Assembly: GCF_020379485.1 (NCBI RefSeq)
Contig: NC_063438.1
Location: 620,001-684,000 of the forward strand
DNA from: Brassica napus
Taxonomy: Eukaryota; Streptophyta; Magnoliopsida; Brassicales; Brassicaceae
Reading direction: 5' to 3'
DNA length: 64,000 nucleotides
Part shown: positions 32,987 through 43,600 of the stretch, in pieces
How the letters are laid out: each line of letters begins with the position of its first letter
Numbering within the stretch: position 1 is the first letter of the stretch
The notes under the pieces: model-generated
Database searches by the model: none
What the model saw: only the letters and a program-made list of their open reading frames with translations
What the model was told of the DNA's origin: nothing
Program-made: the position numbers and the translations under genes

Positions 32987-34255
32987 ATGGCGTTTTCTTT
33001 ACTCTCCTCTCTCTCGCGATCCAGAATGGGATTTGTTAGGGTACTACCAGCAGTGAAGAAGCTTTTGGGTGCAACAAGTGTAGCCATGACCACCACCACC
33101 GCACAGAAGCGAGTTTTTACGTCTGGTGGGTCGTCTTTGTCCTTGTGGCGCGTCTTAAGGCCGTGGGAAACTAATCTGCAGGTCCTTTTTTGGCTCTTTA
33201 AGCTGTCTATATTATATAACTCCTCTGTTTTAGCTTGGATTATTATATATATATATATATATATATGCTATTTACTAATTATGGATTTAATATTGCTTGT
33301 CATCGTTTTAGTAATCACATTTCTTGTCTAAAAAAAACTCAATGATGATAAAAGAAAAACATCGACAATGACTCATACTCTAATATAATATTCTAATAAG
33401 AGATCTGTATTTAGAATATGACTTGCGCTTCCTTTCACAGGCAAAGAGAACTGACGCCAATGTCTTGCAACTGCTCTGGAAGGTAATTAATATATCTTCT
33501 CGCCAAATATGTAACTTTAAACTTAAATTCTATTTCACCTACATGTGTATGCTTGTTGTTAATATATGATAGCTAATAGCGTTTTAAAAATTATTGTGTG
33601 GTAATATCTCGTAGGCATGTCTTACGGGAGCTGGTCCTGATGGAAAGCACACAGCTACTGAGTCCACAAAGCTTGTACCCACAAGGTACGTACTTTGATT
33701 TCCTTTCCTTGAATGTTGCTTTAGTTGTTCTGTTTCATGATGACAAGTTATTACAGGTTTGCTCCCATGGATCTTTGCATCAATCCCCGTACTCTGCACT
33801 TTGGCGGCTCTAAGCTTCTTACTCGAGTGTCTCCCTATCGCCTCTTCACATCAACTCCCGGAGGAGGTGGTGGAGATGCTCCTCCTCCTCTTTCAAGAAA
33901 AGAGAGAAAGGCTGCTGAAGAAGAGGAGCACTGGAAGAGATTGTTGGACATAGAAGCAGCAAAGGAAGCTGTTGAAGACAAATATGCTGTCTTCAAGATT
34001 CTGTACGTCATGACTGATTTGTCTAACCGTGAGGCAGCACAAGTTACTTCCGGCGACCTGGCAAGACAAATCCACGCCCTGGCACTAACCTCAGGTATTT
34101 TGGTCTTTTACGGATCTGCATCCCTCAAAGTGAGGATCGGTGTCCCCAAACTATACCGGTTTTGGATTAAAGAGGCAATTGCAAAGGACCCTCGCTCAGT
34201 TCCAACCCCCAACTTTGAGAAACACTTCAAGAGTACCGACCCACGAAAATACTAG
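32987..34255 (+). CDS. uncharacterised, probably mitochondrial, 268-residue protein
   Basis: I do not recognise the function. Exons inferred: 32987-33181, 33441-33482, 33615-33685, 33757-34255, all with GT-AG borders and a consistent frame. The N terminus (MAFSLLSSLSRSRMGFVRVL, then AVKKLLGATSVA and KRVFTSGG) is a strong mitochondrial presequence; a second FTST-like site follows YRLFTSTPGGGGGD. Next come a charged stretch (RKERKAAEEEEHWKRLLDIE) and a C-terminal module with VTSGDLARQIH, PKLYRFWIKEAIAKDPRSVP and a basic end DPRKY. That module matches the exon at 3598-4043, so the two define a small family in this window. A clean TATA box and intact exons suggest expression. It sits between the MORF1-like gene and PPR block B. 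Confidence 0.75.
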
Positions 34256-34674
34256 CTAGCTTTAAGGTATTTCAATTCTTGTTTCATTCAATCCAAATTT
34301 TATATAGATTTTTTTTTTTTTTTTTTTGAGTCTGATTTTTCCATCCATGTCTCATTGATCAGGTAAGCAAAAGAAGAAGAAGAATGTCAGTCAGTTAGAT
34401 GGAAGAGATTTTAATTTTGTCAGTTTGAAACATTTTAGTTCATGGACTACTTTTAAGCTCAACAATGCTTTCGGATACAGTGTGTTTAGTTTCTTGTTGC
34501 TTTATAAGGATTTGCTTATTTTCTCAGTTATCTTTGTGCATTGATCACAAGTCTCTCTAGAATGCTTAGGATAATAACCTATAGACTTTTTGTAAACAAC
34601 ATGAACATATTTCTTCATGCATAGGAACTCTCATCCCGAACCCACGTTTCAGCTTATCAACCCTGAGACCATGT
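34256..34674 (+). other. 3' UTR and flank of the 32987 gene, up to the block B border
   Basis: It contains a 17-nt T-run near 34312 and a possible 3'-UTR splice donor (AGGTAAGC, about 34361). No coding sequence is seen. Unique sequence ends at 34674, where block B begins with ATGTAGCAATATC. Confidence 0.45.
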
Positions 34675-35668
34675 AGCAATATCAAACTCACATACATCAA
34701 CTTTAAAGTCAAGGCAAAAGAGATTTTACAAGATTGAAGGACCTCGAGTACCAGCTGCCATTTTCACCAAACGTTCAGCTACCAAAACATCACTTTCATG
34801 AAGCTATTTTTTCACCATACTCGCAAATCCACCCTTCCTGCTCCTTACATCCTCTTCTCTACAGAGTCTTGAGACACTCCTTTGTTTTGAGAGTAGTAGT
34901 CACTAACGTCCATCCTCAATTAGAACTGTCTTGCTCAATGTCACCCTGTTCTGATCGAGAGTTTCTTCTTCTTCTTCTTCCTCTCTTGCTGAAGCAGGAT
35001 CAGTTGAGAGAATGAGTTTCTTATTATCAGAAAAGGAGAAATCAATCAAACAAGAGCACGCTCCACAGGCGCAGTCTCGGTTGCTTTCTCGTAGCAGAAT
35101 CTGTTTTGTCTGGCAGTTTCAGAATCCTTTTACAGTTTAATTAAAAATGGTACACCACCAGCTACAGGGTATAGACTAGGCGAGCTATTGTTATAACTTA
35201 TAACGACATGGAGCTGTCCATGGCTATTTTCAGCCTCGATATTGTTTTAAAACCGTGTGTGGCTGATTAATGTAGTTTAGCAAAACACATTCTTACTTAT
35301 GCTAATCTACAATGGAATTTCTTAAAAAAAGTTTCTTCAAATTAAGATTACGGGAATGTTTGTATGCCTGGAGGATTCCGGTCGAGATAGAAAGATATTG
35401 GCTTATGTAATACCATGTCGTTCTCGCCAAAGCGAAGAGAATTTGTAACGAGATGATTTTTTTTTTAACTTATATAAAAAGCAAAATTTTCGCCTCCTGA
35501 ATTTCACATTGCAAGAAAAAAAGAGAATATATGTAAGGCCAAATAATTATGCCCTCATCGTATGGATTAAACATCTTTTATTTTGAAGCAGAGGGTTGGA
35601 GTAAAACATAAAAAGTTTTTAAAATTTTGCTAAAAAAAAAAAACAGGTTTTGAATGTAAACAAAATAA

Positions 35669-37258
35669 TCAGCTCTTCATTAAGATAGAGACAAGCCTTA
35701 GATTTGCATCGACCATCATGTTAGCAGTTTCCAAAGCATCATCGAGTCTCCCAGCCTTTAGATAGGCGTTGATCATTTCTTGGAATGTGGATACTTTGTA
35801 AGCAGATGGATCATGCTTGTTCAACAATCCAGCCAAGATCAACTTTGCGTGTGACAAAGTATTCCCATCTTGGCAACACCTAGAGATGACGTTGGAGAAA
35901 GGAGCATGATTGAATTTGCACGTTGTAATGAAATCTTCTATCTTTCTCACTTTTTGCAGTGTGTCGATGGCTTCATTTGTCATCCGGAGTTGGTAACGAA
36001 AAAACTGATTCATCATAAAACGTATATGCTCTGAGTGGTCAGTGAAACGAAGATTTTTGACCAGGGACCAAGCTTCGGTTTCCTTACCGTACTTAGACAA
36101 GAGTTGGAAGAGTGGTCTTATGGAAGCATCTTCAATCTTTTCTGATACCAAACAAGTGTAAATCTCCATTGCTTTCTCATCCTCACCTTTACTGAAATAA
36201 TACTCAATGAGAGAAACCGTTACCGCGGTTTTGGTTACCGTTGGATAACCAACGTTGTTACTACTAATAACCTCCTCACAACAAAGTGCCCAGGCTTTGT
36301 CAAAATCACTCTGATCCAAGAATACAGAGTCGTACTTGTCCGGATTATTCAGAGAGAAGATATCTTTAACCAGATCCAGAGCTTCATCAATCTTCCCGGA
36401 AAGGAACAAAGCTTTGGTCAAGATACGGTACGTTTGGTAATCAAGAGGAGCATCATCATGGTGATGGAGTTGAAGAGCTACATGGGCATGGCCGTCGTCG
36501 CAAAGAGCTTTGACGATGTGGTTGCAACAATCAACGCTGAGACTGATGTTGGATTGGTTGAAAAAGTAATGGAAGAGATGATAGGCGTCCATGTAACGCT
36601 TGGCCTCGCACAAGGCTGCGATTATAAGGTCACAAGTAGCGGTTGTTGTTTCGGTGCGAGTAGTGGTGAAAGCGGTGAAGCGTGCGTACTCCACGGCGGT
36701 GTCGAGATCAGAGAGATTCTGGATCAACAACTTAACCGTTGAGTATAGATGGCTCTCATCGTAATATTGATTCTTGGGCGGCGAGATGATGACATCTCCT
36801 CCTCCTCCTAGGATGATGGGGTAAGGAGGAGGGTTTGAGACAAGACACTTGTTTAATTCCAAACGTTTGGCTTCTGCTTCATATTTCGCGTAGGAAATGA
36901 GATTCCTTTTCTCCCTAGCTCTCGACTGAAGGTTGAGGCAATTGAGGCCATAATAGAGTTTGGGATCACGGTCACGGATACTAAATTTAAAGATGAGGCT
37001 TAAGAGCTCTCTGTAACGTTTGGCATCATATAAGGCTGTGACTACAAGCTCACATATAGCGCTTCTGGTTGCCCTGCGACTTTTTACAACAAAAGGAGAG
37101 CGTGCGTACTCCACAGCCTTATCTAGTTCTGAGCTACCTATCAAGGATCTCACCCTCCTGTATACACTCTTCTCATCTTCACATTGGGAGGAGAAGTGAC
37201 GACTTAAAAGAGAAGGAGACTTTGGGAGAGTGCGGTGCCGGAGTAACATCATCATCAT
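35669..37258 (-). CDS. PPR/TPR-like helical-repeat protein, minus copy B (uninterrupted)
   Basis: The second copy of the gene at 13653-15281, without the poly-Phe tract: SHAKLILAGLLNKHDPSAYK is continuous here, so this copy is likely the ancestral form. It has 529 residues from the MMMMLLRHR start at 37258 (569 from the ATG at 37378). The organisation is the same: mitochondrial presequence, duplicated helical segment with AVEYAR, PPR-like units with YHLFHYFFN, and a C-terminal AGRLDDALE unit. It is divergently transcribed from its paralogue at 38732. Confidence 0.82.
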   Translation of the reverse strand: MMMMLLRHRTLPKSPSLLSRHFSSQCEDEKSVYRRVRSLIGSSELDKAVEYARSPFVVKSRRATRSAICELVVTALYDAKRYRELLSLIFKFSIRDRDPKLYYGLNCLNLQSRAREKRNLISYAKYEAEAKRLELNKCLVSNPPPYPIILGGGGDVIISPPKNQYYDESHLYSTVKLLIQNLSDLDTAVEYARFTAFTTTRTETTTATCDLIIAALCEAKRYMDAYHLFHYFFNQSNISLSVDCCNHIVKALCDDGHAHVALQLHHHDDAPLDYQTYRILTKALFLSGKIDEALDLVKDIFSLNNPDKYDSVFLDQSDFDKAWALCCEEVISSNNVGYPTVTKTAVTVSLIEYYFSKGEDEKAMEIYTCLVSEKIEDASIRPLFQLLSKYGKETEAWSLVKNLRFTDHSEHIRFMMNQFFRYQLRMTNEAIDTLQKVRKIEDFITTCKFNHAPFSNVISRCCQDGNTLSHAKLILAGLLNKHDPSAYKVSTFQEMINAYLKAGRLDDALETANMMVDANLRLVSILMKS

Positions 37259-37626
37259 CTTGGAGAAGCAGAGGCCTCTTAGAACTGTTACGCAATATAC
37301 TCTTGTTTTAATTTCATTTATAAATCCCATGCATGCATGGAAAGACGTCTGCGAAAATATATCCCTATATTTTGACATTACGACTTTGCTTCAAACAAAG
37401 GTAACAATATATTTATTTAGAATATATTTTAGATTCCTGCCGATTCGCCCTCTGACTTTGTTTCCACTCCAAGTCAAGTCTTTTAAAGTTGAACCGAAAA
37501 CAAGGTTCGACCATGATGTAGCCGGATTCAATCTTATTACTGGTTTAACTATGAACCAGTCATGTAACCAGATTAAATTTCTTTTTTTTTTTTGTAAAAA
37601 AGCCAAATTAAATTTCAACACTATTA

Positions 37627-37912
37627 AACTGAATAAATCATTAAAATATACTCTATTCGAGATGATATGGAGGGAAATGAATGACAGGAATCATCTCAAG
37701 AAGCCAAGACAAGCATAGCCAATTGGCTAAGATTATTGACAAGACAATTCGCGACCCAATCATGGCCACAAGATATTGGGAGAAACCGCGTTTGAGAAGT
37801 CTTATGCAAGACTGGTTTATAACTCATACTTAAATCAGATTTTTTCTTACATAATTTCTTATGCATTTCTTTTATTGATGATTAATAAATTTAACATTTC
37901 ATCAAAAAAAAA
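37627..37912 (+). mobile_element. 5'-truncated LINE remnant, copy B
   Basis: The same remnant as at 15650-15935, with the IWREMNDRNH and TIRDPIMATRYW peptides and an A-run at 37904-37912. It was carried along by the segmental duplication rather than inserted independently. Confidence 0.65.
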
Positions 37913-38731
37913 TTGAACATGCATGAATATGGCCGTAAATCATACATCACAATAGATGAGATTAACAACACAACTTCCAAACTAATCTCAAGTGTTAGAC
38001 AATATATTTTTATATTATTTTACGGTAAGTATATCGTTTGAACAATATGTGGTGATTTTGTCACTAAGACCATCATTATCCGAAGCTCTTAAGGATCCAT
38101 TTCCCAGTTAATCGTCTTTTTGTTGCATCTCTCTATTATTATATCTGTGAAACTCTATGACTATGTTGTAATTTCTACGAGGTAAGATATTTTATATTCA
38201 TGACAATCATACTAGTATATTGCTCATAATTGTGGTTGTAGTTTTTTCTTGATAATTTAAGAAAGTTTTTTTAATATCAAGATTATTAATTATCTTCCTT
38301 ACTCTCTCTCTCTCTCTCTAGTATAATATCTTCTTAGTTTTTCCCTCTTTAGTATAATAAATTTCCGATTATATTGTAAAATATATCAATGATTAAAAAT
38401 GAATTTTTATGATATTATATCATTCCTTCTTTTTTGGTTGGTAAAGGAAGGAAAATATATTATTGAACTATCGATCCTTGAGTTTGCATCTATTCCAAGG
38501 TAATATAATATTTCCCCATAACATCAAATTATTGAAATAGGAAATGGTTATAAATCAAATCTTTCTATAAGAGATAAGGACATATCTTTGAGCTAAATAT
38601 AATATAATTATCGATATACATAATACATAAACCCTAGGACTCTAATCATATCGTTGTATAAGTAGCGCAGTACAAACACACACAGTTCATCAGAACGAAT
38701 ACAAATCTTTGAAAACGATACCTCTGGAGCG

Positions 38732-40039
38732 ATGTCCCTAACCCGCCGCATTAACCTTGTGGTTGGCCTCTCAAAGTCTCTACAATTCTCAAATCGTCGT
38801 CACATGTCCACCGGCGTGGCCTCAGCTACCGTGGCACGCTACCCGCTTGGAAAAGACCTCTCCTGGCTTCCCAGGAACCCGACGTCCGAGGATGTAAACC
38901 GGGCGGCGGATCTCGTAAAGGGGCGTCCGGTTTCTCTGCTATACAGAGTCTTGACGATGATTGAGCTTTCAGATGTCGACGGAGCCGTTGAGTTGGCTCG
39001 TCTCTGTGTCTTGAAAGACGATAGTCGTCGCCACGACACCATCCTCATATGCAACGCCGTCATCGGGGCCATGTGCCAAGCGAAACGTTTCGAACAAGGC
39101 ATCGGTCTGTTCCATTACTTCTTCAACGAGAATAACATCGTCCCTAACATCGCCTCGTTCAACTACGTGATCAAAGCCTTTTGTGAGCTAGGCCGTGTCG
39201 ACGACGCCCTTCAACTCTACCGTCACGCTGCTCGGTTCGGTCCCGACAAAGAGACATTCAGTCTTTTGACTCAAGCCTTGGTCCACGCCTATGGCTACGA
39301 GGAAGCTGGAATATTCGTGGGATTAAGTAGATGCTTAACTACGGCGGATGATTGGACGCCCATGCTCATTGAGATTCGTGGGCGCTTGGATCAGATGAAT
39401 GCTGAAGATGCTGATGATTACTTTCACACGAATAGGCTGAAGTTCGATGATGATGATGATGATGGAGTTTTCAAATCGATTGCTACGATATTTGTGGAAT
39501 ATTGGCTCAAACATGGCAATGAAGAGAAAGCAATGGAGTGCTATAGCACTATCCGTACTTGGGAAAGCTTGCCTGCCACCACCGGGAACACCCTTTTAAG
39601 GATTTTGCTAGAAAATTGCAAGAGAACTGAGGCTGGGGCCTTGATCGAAGTAAATGCTAAGGACTTGTACCACAACATGTTGAAAAAACACAAACGTTTT
39701 GATTCAGAGACCATTAACATAATGGTGGACTACTGGTTCGATATTGGCGAGGTTAACAAGGCCATGGAGACATTCAACGAGTCACAACAGGGAAGAAAGA
39801 GGATGGTTCGGTGTTATTGTAACGTGGTCGCTAGGCTTTGCGAGCGTGGGATGATGTCGGAGGCTGAAGGTTTGTTTGAGGACATGTGTTCAGACAAAGA
39901 CTTGTCTCCTCCTGATGTGTCTACATTCAGATCCATGGTCAATGGATATGTTCGCGCTGGAAGAGTTGATGACGCCATCAAAACCTCGAACAAATTAGCA
40001 ATTTTGAAACTGCGCAAGGTTTCTATTTATGAGGACTGA
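38732..40039 (+). CDS. PPR/TPR-like helical-repeat protein, plus copy B
   Basis: It encodes the same 435-residue protein as 16750-18057. The upstream region differs from copy A by a short insertion (about 7 bp, GAGATAA-like, near 38572) and loss of four bases in the ATATAT run just before the TATAAG word. The 3' flank (to 40626) is also shared. Two identical intact copies suggest both are potentially functional and that the duplication is very recent. Confidence 0.85.
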   Translation: MSLTRRINLVVGLSKSLQFSNRRHMSTGVASATVARYPLGKDLSWLPRNPTSEDVNRAADLVKGRPVSLLYRVLTMIELSDVDGAVELARLCVLKDDSRRHDTILICNAVIGAMCQAKRFEQGIGLFHYFFNENNIVPNIASFNYVIKAFCELGRVDDALQLYRHAARFGPDKETFSLLTQALVHAYGYEEAGIFVGLSRCLTTADDWTPMLIEIRGRLDQMNAEDADDYFHTNRLKFDDDDDDGVFKSIATIFVEYWLKHGNEEKAMECYSTIRTWESLPATTGNTLLRILLENCKRTEAGALIEVNAKDLYHNMLKKHKRFDSETINIMVDYWFDIGEVNKAMETFNESQQGRKRMVRCYCNVVARLCERGMMSEAEGLFEDMCSDKDLSPPDVSTFRSMVNGYVRAGRVDDAIKTSNKLAILKLRKVSIYED

Positions 40040-40626
40040 TGTTAATTTACTTCCCTAATTAAGAGTTACTACTTGTCGCTGTATCGTTTTGCTTTTTACC
40101 TTGCTGTAGTTTGCGTTGACTATTGCTCTCATCATGCTCATTGCACCTTCGTGGTTGTCAAAAACCCAAGCTCAAGCACTAGAGTTAAACATTTACTTAA
40201 AATAATAATAATAAAAAATAATAACATTTACTGATCAGACGTTAAGAGGAATGACCGTAGATTTGTAACTTATAAAGTTATAAAACATGTTTTTTTTTTC
40301 TTTATAAAACATGTTTTTACATCAGTATTGCCACAACATTTACTCACCAAAGTGTTAGTAGTTTAGTAGTAGTGATAAGAATTTAGTTTTATTGCCTTGG
40401 GTTCCAATCATTTTGGGGACGAATGATTATTTTTTAAATCTGAATTTTAAAGTATAATTTCAGATCTACGAGAAAATATAGATTTAGAGCTAAGAATTTT
40501 CCTGGTAATAAAAAACATTTACGGTCATTTTATAATAGAAAGAAAATAACAAACTTGTCATAGTAGATCTATCTTTCCTTATTTTTTTTTTCTGATTTTC
40601 CTTTACAATAGAGAGAAAATATAGAT

Positions 40627-43600
40627 GTTCTATTTTTTTATCAGTTAATTTAATAAAACTTCATATGCTCCTTAAATCAATGAACAAATCACAATAAAAT
40701 CGTTATTTTAGAGAAACAAAGACAAAAAATATGTTAAACCTCTCTAAACCTCTCTGACCATAGTTGTATATTAGTTCATGATATAAATATGCATTAAAAA
40801 AATATAGTCATATTTTTTGAATTTTTTTCAAAATCTATGTGCTAACCCCTACAAAATATTCAGTTTTTCGGTAAACGGTTAATATACTTAAGCTGATAAT
40901 CTTTAGTTTTTTTAAAAAAAATTTCTAACCACATTTTACATTTGTATTAATGTATTCTAAACTCTATTTCATGTTACATGGGCATCGTCTATTTTTTATC
41001 AGTTAATTTAGTAAAACTTCATATGCTCCCTAAATCAGTGGATAAATCACAATAAAATTCCTATTATAGAGAAACGGAGACAACAAAAGTTCCAAAACTC
41101 TCTGACCATAATCATATGTTAGTTCTTGATACAACTATGCATTAAAAAAATATTGTAATATTTTTTGAATTTTTTTCTCAAAATCTATGTGTTAACCCTT
41201 ACAAAATATTCAGCTTTTCGATAAATGGTTAATATATTAAAGCCTATAATATTTAGCGTTGTTTTAAAATTTCTAACCAAATTCTATATTTGTATTAATG
41301 TATTAATGTATTCTACACTCTCTTTCAAGGTACATGGGCATCATTATATTTTTTTTATCAGTTAATTTATTAAGACTTCATATGCTCCCAAATCAATGGA
41401 CAAACCACAATAAAATCTCTATTCTAGAGAAACGGAGACAACAAAGATTCCAAACCTCTATGACCATCATCATATGTTAGTTCATAATACAAATATGCAT
41501 TAAAAATATAGTGAAATATTTTTCGAATTTTTCTCAAAATCTATGTGTTAACCCTTACAAAATATTCAGCTTTTCGATAAATAGTTAATATACTGAAGCC
41601 TATAATCTTTAGTGTTATTTTAAACTTTCTAACCACATTCTACATTTATATTAATATATTCTAAACTCTCTTTCATGGTACATGGACATCACTATAGTTT
41701 TTAAAGGTTCCAAAACTCTCTGACCATAATCATATGTTAATTCTTGATACAACTATGCATTAAAACAATATTGTAATTTCTTAAAAATATTTTTCAAAAT
41801 CTACGTATTAACCACTTCAAAATATTCAATTTTTCGATAAATGGTTAATATATTGAAGCCTATAATATTTAGTGGTTTTTTAAAATTTCTAACCACATTC
41901 TACATTTGAATTAATGTATTCTAAACTCTCTTATATCGTACATGGGCATCGTTCTATTTTTTTTATCGATTAATTTATAAGACTTCATATGCTCCCCAAA
42001 TTATTGGACAAACCACAATAAAATCCCTATTCTAGAGAAACAGAGATAACAAAGGCTCCAAACTTCTCCGGCCATCATCATATGTTAGTTCATGATACAA
42101 CTATGCATTAAAACCATATTGTAATATTTTATTAATTTTCTTCAAAATCTATGTGTTAACCCCTACAAAATATTCAGTTTTTCGGTAAATGGTTAATATA
42201 CTGAAGCCTATAATCTTTAATGTTTTTTTTAAATTTCAAACCATATTTTATATTTGAATTAATTTATTCTAAACTCTCTTATATGGTACCTCGACATCGT
42301 TCAATTCTAAATGCTCTATATAATGAAATTTACACTCTTTAGTGTTGTTTAAAAATTTCTAACCACATTATATATTTATATTAATGTATGCTAAACTATC
42401 TTTCATGGTACATAGACTTCACAATATTTTTAAAAATTTTAATTTAATAAATTTTATATACTACTAAAATCTGTAAACTAAACACTATAAAATATATATT
42501 CTCTAGAGAAACGGACACAACATACATTTCAAACCTCTTTGACCATCATCATATGTCTGTTAAGAATGGAACTACGCAATAAAAAAAGATTGTCAAATTT
42601 TTTGATTTTTTCTCGAAATCTGAAGGTTAACCTCTACAAAATTGAGTTTTTTCGGGAATTGCAATATATATTGAAGTTTACATTCTTTAGTGCTGTTTAA
42701 AAATTTCTAACCACATTCTAAATTTGTATTAATGTATTGTAAACTCTCTATCATGGTACATAGACAGCACTATAGTTTTTAAAAATTTATTTCATAAATT
42801 TTATATACTACTTAAATCAGTGGACTAAACACTATAAAATATATATTCTCTAGTTAAACGGACACAACATACATTTCAAACCTCTTTGACCATCATCATA
42901 TTTCTGTTAAGGATGCAACTATGAATAAAAAAAGATTGTCAAATTTTTTTTGATTTTTCTCAAAATGTGAAGGTTAATAACCCCCTACAAAATTGAGTTT
43001 TTTCGGTAATTGCAATACATATTGAAGTTTACACTCTTTAATGTTGTTTAAAAATTTCTAACCACATTCTACATTTGTATTAATGTATTGTAAACTCTCT
43101 TTCATGGTACATAGACATCACTGTAGTTTTTAAAAATTTAATTTAATAAATTTTATATACTACTTAAATCAGTGGAATAAACACTATAAAATATATATTC
43201 TCTAGAGAAAAGAACACAACATACATTTCAAACCTCTTTGACCATCATCATGTGTCTGTTAAAGATGCAACTATGCAATAAAAAAAGATTGTCAAATTTT
43301 TTGATTTTTTCTCAAAATTCGAAGGTTAACCCCTACAAAATTAAGTTTTTTCGGTAATTGCAATATATATTGAATTTTACATTCGTTAGTGCTGTTAAAA
43401 ATTTCTAACCATATTCTACATTTGTATTAATGTATTGTAAACTCTCTTTCATGGTACATATACATCACTATAGCTTTTAAAATTTAATTTAATAAATTTT
43501 ATATACTACTTAAATCAGTGAACTAAATACTATAAATTATATATTCTCTAAAGAAACTGACACAACATACATTTCAGACCTCTTTGACCATCATCATATA

